From JADLCX01 sp964630785 (GTDB lineage: Bacteria; Planctomycetota; Phycisphaerae; Phycisphaerales; UBA1924), in NCBI GenBank assembly GCA_964630785.1, contig CAZVZG010000012.1:78875-142874 (forward strand): a stretch of DNA of 64,000 bases. Reading direction: 5' to 3'. This document shows positions 1-9,478 of this stretch, in pieces (the first letter of the stretch is position 1; the number at the start of each line of letters is the position of its first letter). Below the pieces are notes generated by a model. The model made no database searches. It had not been told where the DNA came from and saw only the letters and a program-made list of their open reading frames with translations. The translations under genes and the position numbers were made by a program.

Positions 1-3000
1 TCGCCCCACCCACCGCGCTGGCCGGCCCATCGCTCAGCGTCTCCGGTTGCTCCGCGTTCCCCGTCGCGCTCTCCGGCTCGGTGTCGAACGCCGCGAACAG
101 CCTGTGGACCACCAGCGGCACCGGCACGTTCGCCGATGCGACAAGCCCGGCGACCACGTACACGGTGAGCCCCGCGGACGTCACCGCCGGCACGGTCACG
201 CTGACGCTCACGGCGCAGCCGAACGCGCCGTGCGCTACGCCGGCCGCGAGTTCGCTCACGCTGACGGTGCTGCCGCCGCTGACAACAGCGTTTGTCGATG
301 ACGATTACGTGGGGTTGCCCAACGGCACTGAGGTCACCTACCCGGCCGTCGGAGGAACGGGCCCGCACATGATCGGTTGCGATGCGTTTGCGAGCATCCA
401 GGCGGCGTTGAACGCGGTGACGGGGAGCACGGTGAACGTGGCCCCCGGCACCTACGACGAAGACCTGAACATCGCGATCAACAACACCAACCTGGTGGGC
501 TCGGGCGCGGCCGTGACCATCGTCCGCGGCGTGCCGACCGGGCATCCCAACGACCTGGGCTCGGCCACCCTCCAGGTGATCGGCAAGAGCGGGGTCACCA
601 TCTCCGGGCTGACCATCACCCGCCTGGGCAACACCGCGGCCACCTGGGACGACCCGCTCAACAACAACGGCCTGCTGGCCAGCAGCTCGCCCGGCCTCAC
701 CGTCCACGACTGCATCATCACCGGCAACCGCAACGGCGTGAACCTGCAGTTCATGGACAACGCCACCCTGCGCAACAACGTCATCGACTTCAACCGCACC
801 GGCCTGCAGTGCGTGGACAACGTCACCAACTCCACCTTCACCCAGAACGCCATCACCAACAACTGGACCATCGGGGTGCTCTTCCGCGACGAGACCCCCG
901 GCGGCAGCGACACCACCGGCACCGCCTTCACCAACAACAACATCAGCGGCAACTGGTACGCCCAGATCGAGTACCGCAACCCCGACGCGCACCCGCTCAC
1001 CCTCAAGGACTTCAGCGGCAACTGGCTGGGGACCACCACGCCCACCCAGCAGCCCAGCAACGGCGGCGAGCCCGGCTATTCCGCGCAGGTCCCCGTGGCC
1101 TACGGCGGCACGGCCGTCCCGCCCGGGCCCGGCCCCGGCGTGGCCGACGTCAAGGGCGACGCCATCGCCAGCTTCGACATCACCCCGATGCTGGCGAGCG
1201 GGACCGACACCGACGTCTCGACCGGCTTGGGGACCTTCGGCTTCCAGGGCGGCCACTCCGCCCTGGCGGTGACCTCCCAGCTGGCCCAGACCGGCCCCAC
1301 CGGACGCGTGCAGGAGGGCCACGACGCCGCCGACGCCGCCGGGAGCGTGTCGGTCGACGCCGGGACGTTCTCCGAGAACCTGGTCATCACCAAGCAGGTC
1401 ACCATCGACGGGGCCGGGTCGGGCGACTGCGCCACCGGCGCCGACCCGCTCACCCAGACCGTGCTCAGCGCGGCCAACCCCGCCCTCCCGACCGTCTCGA
1501 TCAGCGACGCCGGCGGGGCCTCGGACTCGGCGCGGCTGACCCTGCGCGACCTCCGCGTCACCGGCTCGACCGCCGCGGGCGTCCGGTTCACCTCCGTTGC
1601 GCTCCGCTCGTTCTTCCTGCTGGACAACCTCGCCGTCGCCGCCAACACCGGGCCCGGCGTCGAGTTCGCCGGGTCCGGCTCCTTCGCCGACGCCCGGGTC
1701 ACCAACTCCAGCCTCTGCTCCAACGCCCGCGGCGTGCAGAACTCCACCACCCTGGCCAGTCTCGACGGGCTCACGATCGACAACTGCGAGGTCCGCGACA
1801 ACACCTTCAACGGCCTGGGCGTCTTCGGCGACTCCACCTCCGGCTTCAACCCCACCAACATCGCCGTCTCCAACTCCCAGTTCTCGGCCAACGGCACCTC
1901 CAGCAACCTCTTCCAGGGCTCGGGCGACCTCTCCTTCTACGAGTTCAACGGCAACGCCTCCATCACCGACGTCACCATCGCCACCACCGGACGCGTCCCC
2001 GTGCAGTTCCGCGGACGCGGCACCGACGGCTCCCCCGGCACCTGGCTGCCCGCCGGCACCGTCGCCATCGACGGCCTGACCGTCACCGGCTCGGCCGACC
2101 GGCCCGCCATGTACATCCAGGTCTACTCGGACGTCTCGGGCTTCTCGCTCAACGACGTCGACCTCACCGGCGTCACCAGCGTCTCGCCGCCCAACACCGC
2201 CTTCTCGGTCGCGGGCATGATCCTGGACCACACCGGGGCCACGCCCCTGGAGCTGGGCAACACCGCCTTCCCCTGCCCCGGCGGCGGATACGCATCGCTG
2301 GCCGTGTACAACACCGGCGGCGCCCACGCCTCCTGCTCCACCTCCTTCGCCGGCGCCACCACCCTGGCCCAGAAGGAGACCTGCGTCGTCGACGCCGACG
2401 ACCCCTTCAGCCTCCCCGGTCAGGTCTCCTTCGATGACGCCATCGTGATCACCCCGCCCGCGGCCGGCTCGGTCTGCACCGGCGGCATGTTCACCTTCAC
2501 CGTCTCGGTCTCCGGACTGGGACCGATCAGCTACCAGTGGCGGCACGACGGCAACCCCGTCGGCGCCGACTCAAACTCCTTCGCCATCACCAACGCCACG
2601 GCGGCAGATGCCGGCGGCTATTCGGTGGACATCACCAACCCGTGCGGCACGGTCACCAGCGGCCCGGTCAGCCTGTCGGTCCTGCCGCTGCCGGTCGCGC
2701 CGTCGTCGGTCACGGCGAGCACCTCTTCCATCTGCGCGGGTGATTCCGGCAGCCTCACCCTTACCGCCGTGGGCGGCTCGGGCGACACCGTGCAGTGGTT
2801 CGACGACACCTGCGGCGGGACCTCGATTGGGTCGGGCAGCCCGCTGGTCATCGCCTACCCGGCTTCCACGACCACCTACCACGCGCGCTGGACCAACACC
2901 TGCGGTGACAGCGGCTGCGCTTCGGCGACGGTCACGGTCACGACACCGCCGACCGCGCCCGCCGGCGTTGCCTCGGACGTGACGGCCTACTGCGCGAACG

Positions 3001-6000
3001 CTGTTCCGGCCACCATCTCGCTCACCGCCAGCGGCGGATCGGGCCTCACACTGAACTGGTACGCCGACTCCTGCGGCGGGACCTCGATTGGGTCGGGCAG
3101 CCCGCTGGTCATCGCCGCGCCGGCAACGACCACCACCTACTACGCACGCTGGGAGGCGGCTCCGTGCGTTCCCAGCACGTGCGCCAGCGTTACCGTCACG
3201 GTGAATCCGCTCCCCGTCGCCCCGTCGAGCGCGGCCTCTGATGTGACGGCATACTGCTCCGACGCCGCCCCCGCCACGATCTCGCTCAGCGCCTCCGGCG
3301 GCTCGGGCGACACCCTCGAATGGTTCAGCGGGTCCTGCGGCGGCACCTCCGTGGGCACCGGCAGCCCGCTGGTCATCGCCGCGCCGGCGAGCACCACCTC
3401 CTACCACGCGCGCTGGACCAACGCCTGCGGCAGCTCGACCTGCGCCGACGTGACAGTGAACGTGCAGGCCGCGCCCACCGCCGGTGCGGGCGGTCCCTAC
3501 AGCGTCATCGGCCAGACACCCGTGGCGATCTCCGGGTCGGCGTCCAACGCCGCCTCGACGACGTGGACCAGCAGCGGCACCGGCGTGTTTGCCGACGCCT
3601 CGTCGCTGTCCACCACCTACACACCCAGCCCCGCGGACGAGACCGCGGGCTCGGTCACGCTCACGCTCACGGCCAGCCCGACGGCGCCGTGCGCCACGCC
3701 CGCGGCCTCCAACGCGGCGCTGACCATCACGGCGTGCGCAGCCGGTCCGGTGGCCTACGCCGACGACGATTACATCGGCCTGCCCTTCGGCACGGCGGTG
3801 AACTGGCCCGCCAACGGCTCGGCGGGCCCGCACATGATCGGTTGCGACGCGTTTGCGAGCATCCAGGCGGCGTTGAACGCGGTGACGGGGAGCACGGTGA
3901 ACGTGGCCCCCGGCACCTACGACGAAGACCTGAACATCGCGATCAACAACACCAACCTGGTGGGCTCGGGCGCGGCCGTGACCATCGTCCGCGGCGTGCC
4001 GACCGGGCATCCCAACGACCTGGGCTCGGCCACCCTCCAGGTGATCGGCAAGAGCGGGGTCACCATCTCCGGGCTGACCATCACCCGCCTGGGCAACACC
4101 GCGGCCACCTGGGACGACCCGCTCAACAACAACGGCCTGCTGGCCAGCAGCTCGCCCGGCCTCACCGTCCACGACTGCATCATCACCGGCAACCGCAACG
4201 GCGTGAACCTGCAGTTCATGGACAACGCCACCCTGCGCAACAACGTCATCGACTTCAACCGCACCGGCCTGCAGTGCGTGGACAACGTCACCAACTCCAC
4301 CTTCACCCAGAACGCCATCACCAACAACTGGACCATCGGGGTGCTCTTCCGCGACGAGACCCCCGGCGGCAGCGACACCACCGGCACCGCCTTCACCAAC
4401 AACAACATCAGCGGCAACTGGTACGCCCAGATCGAGTACCGCAACCCCGACGCGCACCCGCTCACCCTCAAGGACTTCAGCGGCAACTGGCTGGGGACCA
4501 CCACGCCCACCCAGCAGCCCAGCAACGGCGGCGAGCCCGGCTATTCCGCGCAGGTCCCCGTGGCCTACGGCGGCACGGCCGTCCCGCCCGGGCCCGGCCC
4601 CGGCGTGGCCGACGTCAAGGGCGACGCCATCGCCAGCTTCGACATCACCCCGATGCTGGCGAGCGGGACCGACACCGACGTCTCGACCGGCTTGGGGACC
4701 TTCGGCTTCCAGGGCGGCCACTCCGCCCTGGCGGTGACCTCCCAGCTGGCCCAGACCGGCCCCACCGGACGCGTGCAGGAGGGCCACGACGCCGCCGACG
4801 CCGCCGGGAGCGTGTCGGTCGACGCCGGGACGTTCTCCGAGAACCTGGTCATCACCAAGCAGGTCACCATCGACGGGGCCGGGTCGGGCGACTGCGCCAC
4901 CGGCGCCGACCCGCTCACCCAGACCGTGCTCAGCGCGGCCAACCCCGCCCTCCCGACCGTCTCGATCAGCGACGCCGGCGGGGCCTCGGACTCGGCGCGG
5001 CTGACCCTGCGCGACCTCCGCGTCACCGGCTCGACCGCCGCGGGCGTCCGGTTCACCTCCGTTGCGCTCCGCTCGTTCTTCCTGCTGGACAACCTCGCCG
5101 TCGCCGCCAACACCGGGCCCGGCGTCGAGTTCGCCGGGTCCGGCTCCTTCGCCGACGCCCGGGTCACCAACTCCAGCCTCTGCTCCAACGCCCGCGGCGT
5201 GCAGAACTCCACCACCCTGGCCAGTCTCGACGGGCTCACGATCGACAACTGCGAGGTCCGCGACAACACCTTCAACGGCCTGGGCGTCTTCGGCGACTCC
5301 ACCTCCGGCTTCAACCCCACCAACATCGCCGTCTCCAACTCCCAGTTCTCGGCCAACGGCACCTCCAGCAACCTCTTCCAGGGCTCGGGCGACCTCTCCT
5401 TCTACGAGTTCAACGGCAACGCCTCCATCACCGACGTCACCATCGCCACCACCGGACGCGTCCCCGTGCAGTTCCGCGGACGCGGCACCGACGGCTCCCC
5501 CGGCACCTGGCTGCCCGCCGGCACCGTCGCCATCGACGGCCTGACCGTCACCGGCTCGGCCGACCGGCCCGCCATGTACATCCAGGTCTACTCGGACGTC
5601 TCGGGCTTCTCGCTCAACGACGTCGACCTCACCGGCGTCACCAGCGTCTCGCCGCCCAACACCGCCTTCTCGGTCGCGGGCATGATCCTGGACCACACCG
5701 GGGCCACGCCCCTGGAGCTGGGCAACACCGCCTTCCCCTGCCCCGGCGGCGGATACGCATCGCTGGCCGTGTACAACACCGGCGGCGCCCACGCCTCCTG
5801 CTCCACCTCCTTCGCCGGCGCCACCACCCTGGCCCAGAAGGAGACCTGCGTCGTCGACGCCGACGACCCCTTCAGCCTCCCCGGTCAGGTCTCCTTCGAT
5901 GACCCCGACATCCTCACGCCCATCACCGGCGGCGGCGTGTGCGTGGGCGGCATGTTCACCTTTACCGTGAGCGCGACCGGCGCCGGGCCGCTGAGTTATC

Positions 6001-9000
6001 AGTGGTTCAACGGCGCCACACCCGTGGGCACAGACTCGAACTCCTACGCGATCACGAGCGCGACGCTCGCCGACACCGGCAGCTACACGGTCGCCGTGAC
6101 CAACGCCTGCGGTTCGGTGACTTCCAACGCGGTCATGCTCAACGTCTTCCCGAACCCGGCCGCGCCGACCGGCGCCGGGGCGGACGTGACTTCCTTCTGC
6201 TCTGGCTCGCCCCCGGCCGGCATCTCGCTCACGGCCACGGGCGGCACGGGCGACACACTCGTCTGGTATGCCAACTCGTGCGGCGGCACACCCATCGGCA
6301 TGGGGTCACCGCTGATGGTCGCCGCGCCGGTCGCAACCACTACCTACTTCGCGAGCTGGGAGACCACCAACTGCGGCGCCTCGACGTGCGCGAGCGTGAC
6401 CGTGACGGTCAACGCCTCGCCCGTAGCCCCGACCGGCGCCTCGTCGGACGTCACGAGCTATTGCTCGGCGAGCGCTCCGGGCACGATCAATCTGACCGCT
6501 TCGGGCGGCAGCGGCGACACGCTGGAGTGGTTCAGCGGTTCCTGCGGCGGCACGCCGATCGGCATGGGCAGTCCGCTCAGCATCACCGCACCTACTTCCA
6601 CCACGACTTACTACGCCCGCTGGACCACCGCGCTCTGCGGATCGTCCGCTTGCGCCGACGTGACTGTTACCGTCAACGCCTCGCCGGTCGATCCGGTGAG
6701 CGCATCGTCCGACGTGACCAGCTACTGCGTTGCGTCCGCGCCGGGCATGATCTCGCTGAGCGCATCGGGCGGCTCCGGCGATACGCTCGAGTGGTACGCC
6801 GGCTCGTGCGGCGGCGCGCCGATCGGCACGGGCAGCCCGCTCAACATCGCCGCGCCGGGCTCCACGACGATCTACTTCGCGCGATGGACCACCGCCCTCT
6901 GCGGCAACTCCGCGTGCGCCTCGGTCACCGTCACCGTCAACGCCAACCCCGGCTCGCCGACAGGGCTGAACGCCAGCCCGGCGACGATCTGCGACAGCGG
7001 GCCTGTCACGCTCACCGCGAGCGTCGGCCCGGGCGAGACGGTCGATTGGTTCGCCAACGCTTCGTGCGGCGGCTCGCCGATCGGGTCCGGTTCGCCCTTC
7101 AACACCACGGTTTCGGGCACGACCTCGTTCTACGCCAGGGCACGCGACCTTGCCACCGGCTGCACGTCCCCGTGCGTCGGCCCGGTAACGGCGAACGTCT
7201 ACCAGTCGCCCGCGGCCCCGACGAGCGCGGGCGCGAGCTCCACTTCGTTCTGCGCCGGATCACTCGGCACGATCACGCTGACAGCCGTCGGCGGCTCGGG
7301 CGATACGCTCGCGTGGTACTCGGGATCGTGCGCCGGCACACCGATCGGCACGGGCTCGCCGCTCGTGATCGCCGCGCCGGGCGCAACGACCGCCTACTTC
7401 GCCCGCTGGGAGACCGCCAACTGCGGCGCCTCCGCGTGCGCCGATGTCACGGTCAATGTCCAGGCCGCGCCGGTGGTTTCGGCCGGCGGGCCGTACGGCA
7501 TCTGTGCCGACGGCGTAGCCGCGCTCACGGGCTCGGCGATGAACGCCGCGAGCGTGGCGTGGACCACCAGCGGCACGGGGTCATTCCTCGACCCGTCGTC
7601 GGAGACGACCGTCTACATGCCCAGCCCGGCGGACGTCACCGCGGGCTCGATCGTGCTGACGCTCACGGCCCAGCCCATTGCGCCGTGCTCGGGCGCGGCG
7701 ATCTCGATGGCGACCGTTTCCATCCAGCCGCTTCCGACGCCCCCGACGGGCGCGAGCGTCAACAACACCAACTTCTGCGCGGGCAGTGTGAGCGACATCA
7801 CGCTTTCGGCCACGGGCGGCTCGGGTGACCAGCTCGCCTGGTACGCCGGGTCCTGCGGCGGCACGGCGGTCGGTAACGGATCGCCACTCACCATCGCGGC
7901 CCCCGCGAACACGACCACCTACTTCGCCCGCTGGATCAACGCGTGCGGCGGCTCGGCGTGCGCATCGGTCACCGTCACCGTCTACCAGAACCCGGTGGCG
8001 CCGACCTCGGTCAGTCTCAGCCAGGACACGTGGTGCGCCGGGTCCGGCCCCGCCAACATCACGCTCGGCGCCGTCGGCGGCTCGGGCGACACGTTCGAGT
8101 GGTTCACCGGCTCGTGCGGCGGAACGCCCGTCGGCACCGGCACCTCGCTCTCCATCCCGGCCCCGAGCGCTACGACCATCTACTACGGCCGGTGGAGCAC
8201 GGCGCATTGCGGCGCATCGACCTGCGCCCAGGCGACCGTGACCGTGAACCCGCTGCCCGTGGCCCCAACCTCGGCCTCGGTCGATGCTCCAACCTACTGC
8301 GAAAATAGCGGCCCGGGCAATATCTCACTCACGGCCGCGGGCGGATCGGGCGACACGCTCAAGTGGTACACCGGCTCGTGCGGCGGCGTGCTCATCGGCA
8401 GCGGTTCACCGCTGGTGACCGCCGCCCCGATCACGACCACCACCTACTACGCAAGGTGGGAGACGGCGACCTGCGGCGCCTCGGCGTGTGCGAGCGTCAC
8501 GGTGACGGTCACGCCGCTGCCGGTTGCGCCGACCATGCTCACCTCCAGCGCCGACAATTACTGCTCCACGTCCGTCGCCAGCCTCACGCTGACCGCCTTC
8601 GGCGGCTCGGGCGATACGCTGGAGTGGTTCGATGATTCATGCGGCGGCAACCAGATCGGCACGGGCTCGCCGCTGGTGATCACCGCCCCGCTCACCACGA
8701 CCACCTACTACGCCCGGTGGACCAACGTCTGCGGCGAATCGACCTGCGCCCAGGTGACCGTCACGGTCACGCCGGCCGTCGGCGCCTGCTGCTCGGGCTA
8801 CGGGCTGGGCAAGACGTGCCAGGTGGTCGCGCCCGGCATGTGCAACCCGTCACCGACACCCGACGGCGCCTACCGCGGCGACTGCACGGTCTGCATGCCG
8901 ACCACCTGCTGCCCGGCCGACTACAACAACAACGGGATCGTCAGCGTACAGGACATCTTCGACTTCCTGGCCGCCTATTTCGCCGGAAACTTCAACTCCG

Positions 9001-9074
9001 ACTTCAACAACAACACCTTCATCAGCGTGCAGGACATCTTCGACTTCCTCGCGTCGTACTTCGCCGGCTGCTAG
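1..9074 (+). CDS. Giant modular secreted/surface protein, beta-helix plus Ig/PKD-like repeats and dockerin-like C terminus (5' partial)
   Basis: The reading frame is open from base 3 to the stop at 9072-9074, giving at least 3,023 residues. The true start and any signal peptide lie left of the window, because the sequence before the GTG at 81 is already repeat-like. Order of parts: a PKD-like segment; a parallel beta-helix block rich in N-x-I/V turns (like right-handed beta-helix proteins); an Ig-like domain; three Cys repeats with the motif CGGTSIGSGSPLVI then YxARW; a second PKD-like segment; a second, nearly identical beta-helix block; an Ig-like domain; then nine more Cys repeats with a third PKD-like segment among them. 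The last 55 or so residues hold two EF-hand-like loops (DYNNNGIVSVQDI and DFNNNTFISVQDI) and end in Gly-Cys, like planctomycete dockerin-type tails. Probably an exported adhesin or polysaccharide-binding protein; no catalytic site is recognised. Confidence 0.85.
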   Translation, partial: APPTALAGPSLSVSGCSAFPVALSGSVSNAANSLWTTSGTGTFADATSPATTYTVSPADVTAGTVTLTLTAQPNAPCATPAASSLTLTVLPPLTTAFVDDDYVGLPNGTEVTYPAVGGTGPHMIGCDAFASIQAALNAVTGSTVNVAPGTYDEDLNIAINNTNLVGSGAAVTIVRGVPTGHPNDLGSATLQVIGKSGVTISGLTITRLGNTAATWDDPLNNNGLLASSSPGLTVHDCIITGNRNGVNLQFMDNATLRNNVIDFNRTGLQCVDNVTNSTFTQNAITNNWTIGVLFRDETPGGSDTTGTAFTNNNISGNWYAQIEYRNPDAHPLTLKDFSGNWLGTTTPTQQPSNGGEPGYSAQVPVAYGGTAVPPGPGPGVADVKGDAIASFDITPMLASGTDTDVSTGLGTFGFQGGHSALAVTSQLAQTGPTGRVQEGHDAADAAGSVSVDAGTFSENLVITKQVTIDGAGSGDCATGADPLTQTVLSAANPALPTVSISDAGGASDSARLTLRDLRVTGSTAAGVRFTSVALRSFFLLDNLAVAANTGPGVEFAGSGSFADARVTNSSLCSNARGVQNSTTLASLDGLTIDNCEVRDNTFNGLGVFGDSTSGFNPTNIAVSNSQFSANGTSSNLFQGSGDLSFYEFNGNASITDVTIATTGRVPVQFRGRGTDGSPGTWLPAGTVAIDGLTVTGSADRPAMYIQVYSDVSGFSLNDVDLTGVTSVSPPNTAFSVAGMILDHTGATPLELGNTAFPCPGGGYASLAVYNTGGAHASCSTSFAGATTLAQKETCVVDADDPFSLPGQVSFDDAIVITPPAAGSVCTGGMFTFTVSVSGLGPISYQWRHDGNPVGADSNSFAITNATAADAGGYSVDITNPCGTVTSGPVSLSVLPLPVAPSSVTASTSSICAGDSGSLTLTAVGGSGDTVQWFDDTCGGTSIGSGSPLVIAYPASTTTYHARWTNTCGDSGCASATVTVTTPPTAPAGVASDVTAYCANAVPATISLTASGGSGLTLNWYADSCGGTSIGSGSPLVIAAPATTTTYYARWEAAPCVPSTCASVTVTVNPLPVAPSSAASDVTAYCSDAAPATISLSASGGSGDTLEWFSGSCGGTSVGTGSPLVIAAPASTTSYHARWTNACGSSTCADVTVNVQAAPTAGAGGPYSVIGQTPVAISGSASNAASTTWTSSGTGVFADASSLSTTYTPSPADETAGSVTLTLTASPTAPCATPAASNAALTITACAAGPVAYADDDYIGLPFGTAVNWPANGSAGPHMIGCDAFASIQAALNAVTGSTVNVAPGTYDEDLNIAINNTNLVGSGAAVTIVRGVPTGHPNDLGSATLQVIGKSGVTISGLTITRLGNTAATWDDPLNNNGLLASSSPGLTVHDCIITGNRNGVNLQFMDNATLRNNVIDFNRTGLQCVDNVTNSTFTQNAITNNWTIGVLFRDETPGGSDTTGTAFTNNNISGNWYAQIEYRNPDAHPLTLKDFSGNWLGTTTPTQQPSNGGEPGYSAQVPVAYGGTAVPPGPGPGVADVKGDAIASFDITPMLASGTDTDVSTGLGTFGFQGGHSALAVTSQLAQTGPTGRVQEGHDAADAAGSVSVDAGTFSENLVITKQVTIDGAGSGDCATGADPLTQTVLSAANPALPTVSISDAGGASDSARLTLRDLRVTGSTAAGVRFTSVALRSFFLLDNLAVAANTGPGVEFAGSGSFADARVTNSSLCSNARGVQNSTTLASLDGLTIDNCEVRDNTFNGLGVFGDSTSGFNPTNIAVSNSQFSANGTSSNLFQGSGDLSFYEFNGNASITDVTIATTGRVPVQFRGRGTDGSPGTWLPAGTVAIDGLTVTGSADRPAMYIQVYSDVSGFSLNDVDLTGVTSVSPPNTAFSVAGMILDHTGATPLELGNTAFPCPGGGYASLAVYNTGGAHASCSTSFAGATTLAQKETCVVDADDPFSLPGQVSFDDPDILTPITGGGVCVGGMFTFTVSATGAGPLSYQWFNGATPVGTDSNSYAITSATLADTGSYTVAVTNACGSVTSNAVMLNVFPNPAAPTGAGADVTSFCSGSPPAGISLTATGGTGDTLVWYANSCGGTPIGMGSPLMVAAPVATTTYFASWETTNCGASTCASVTVTVNASPVAPTGASSDVTSYCSASAPGTINLTASGGSGDTLEWFSGSCGGTPIGMGSPLSITAPTSTTTYYARWTTALCGSSACADVTVTVNASPVDPVSASSDVTSYCVASAPGMISLSASGGSGDTLEWYAGSCGGAPIGTGSPLNIAAPGSTTIYFARWTTALCGNSACASVTVTVNANPGSPTGLNASPATICDSGPVTLTASVGPGETVDWFANASCGGSPIGSGSPFNTTVSGTTSFYARARDLATGCTSPCVGPVTANVYQSPAAPTSAGASSTSFCAGSLGTITLTAVGGSGDTLAWYSGSCAGTPIGTGSPLVIAAPGATTAYFARWETANCGASACADVTVNVQAAPVVSAGGPYGICADGVAALTGSAMNAASVAWTTSGTGSFLDPSSETTVYMPSPADVTAGSIVLTLTAQPIAPCSGAAISMATVSIQPLPTPPTGASVNNTNFCAGSVSDITLSATGGSGDQLAWYAGSCGGTAVGNGSPLTIAAPANTTTYFARWINACGGSACASVTVTVYQNPVAPTSVSLSQDTWCAGSGPANITLGAVGGSGDTFEWFTGSCGGTPVGTGTSLSIPAPSATTIYYGRWSTAHCGASTCAQATVTVNPLPVAPTSASVDAPTYCENSGPGNISLTAAGGSGDTLKWYTGSCGGVLIGSGSPLVTAAPITTTTYYARWETATCGASACASVTVTVTPLPVAPTMLTSSADNYCSTSVASLTLTAFGGSGDTLEWFDDSCGGNQIGTGSPLVITAPLTTTTYYARWTNVCGESTCAQVTVTVTPAVGACCSGYGLGKTCQVVAPGMCNPSPTPDGAYRGDCTVCMPTTCCPADYNNNGIVSVQDIFDFLAAYFAGNFNSDFNNNTFISVQDIFDFLASYFAGC
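358..2438 (+). repeat. Beta-helix module, copy 1 of near-perfect 2.08-kb tandem-type duplication
   Basis: This 2,081-bp stretch recurs at 3823-5903 with a constant offset of 3,465 bp. The only difference seen is T at 383 against C at 3848, a synonymous Asp codon change. Translations of several frames on both strands agree between the copies, so the DNA itself is identical, not just the protein. It encodes about 690 residues of beta-helix. Confidence 0.93.
3823..5903 (+). repeat. Beta-helix module, copy 2 of near-perfect 2.08-kb duplication
   Basis: Second copy of the 358-2438 module, in the same frame of the same gene. The sequences flanking the two copies are related but diverged, so the identity stops sharply at both ends (357/3822 on the left, 2439/5904 on the right). 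Confidence 0.93.
6147..8775 (+). repeat. Ladder of about 85-residue Cys-containing Ig-like repeats
   Basis: Nine repeats, with one PKD-like unit inserted around 7470-7735, share the pattern C, SGDTLxWF/Y, CGG, GSPL, TTTYxARW, CG, CA, TVTV. Each unit carries conserved Cys residues expected to form disulfides in an exported protein. The units are clearly diverged from each other, unlike the two beta-helix blocks. Three further units lie at about 2690-3470. Confidence 0.8.
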
Positions 9075-9100
9075 GGCCGCGCGGCGTTCCACGTCATCGA

Positions 9101-9133
9101 AAAAGGCCCGGGGGGTTTGACCTCGGGCCTTTT
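9101..9133 (+). terminator. Rho-independent terminator after the giant gene
   Basis: AAAAGGCCCG at 9101-9110 pairs perfectly with CGGGCCTTTT at 9124-9133, with extra G-C/G-T pairs inside. The stem is flanked by A and T runs, so it can terminate in both directions: the giant gene from the left and tRNA-Cys from the right. It starts 26 bp after the giant gene's stop. Confidence 0.8.
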
Positions 9134-9234
9134 CATTCGGCGAAGCCACCGGAGTCGCGCCGGCGGTCGAAGGCTTTTCGGTGGTTGGATCAGGACCGGG
9201 CCCGACGACGCTACGGCGGAAGGGATCCCGGAAA

Positions 9235-9317
9235 AGGCCGCGGTCGGATTCGAACCGACGAAGGCTTGCGCCAACGGATTTGCAATCCGCTCCATTAGAC
9301 CACTTTGGTACGCGGCC
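9235..9317 (-). tRNA. tRNA-Cys (GCA) with enlarged variable arm
   Basis: Read on the minus strand, acceptor GGCCGCG (9317-9311) pairs with CGCGGCC (9242-9236). The D-arm stem is CCA/TGG and the anticodon loop is TTGCAAA with anticodon GCA. The T-stem GTCGG/CCGAC encloses TTCGAAT, and the discriminator is U, a CysRS identity base. CCA is not encoded. The variable region is 14 nt and can fold into GGC-GCAA-GCC, a three-pair stem with a GNRA tetraloop. That is class-II-like size, whereas tRNA-Cys normally has a 4-5 nt variable loop. Confidence 0.88.
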
Positions 9318-9478
9318 GCGGTGGTGGACAGACCGTACATCGCAATCCTGCCCGGGTCAAGGCGGACGGATCGCGGCGGACCCGATCGCCGTCCCAACGG
9401 CGGTATTGGGCGATCGGGGCGGTCCCGTTGGGCGCGAACACTGCTCCGGGTGAGGGCGCGGGTCCGATACCATGCGAC

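Noticed and set aside
2571..5792. Long minus-strand open frame of over 1,000 codons inside the giant gene
   Set aside because: It is a shadow of the plus-strand gene: amino acids are dominated by Gly, Ala, Arg and Asp, and it contains no domain, while the plus frame has clear repeats.
6147..8775. CRISPR or satellite array
   Set aside because: Repeats of about 250 bp are diverged, in frame and protein-coding; there are no spacers of constant length.
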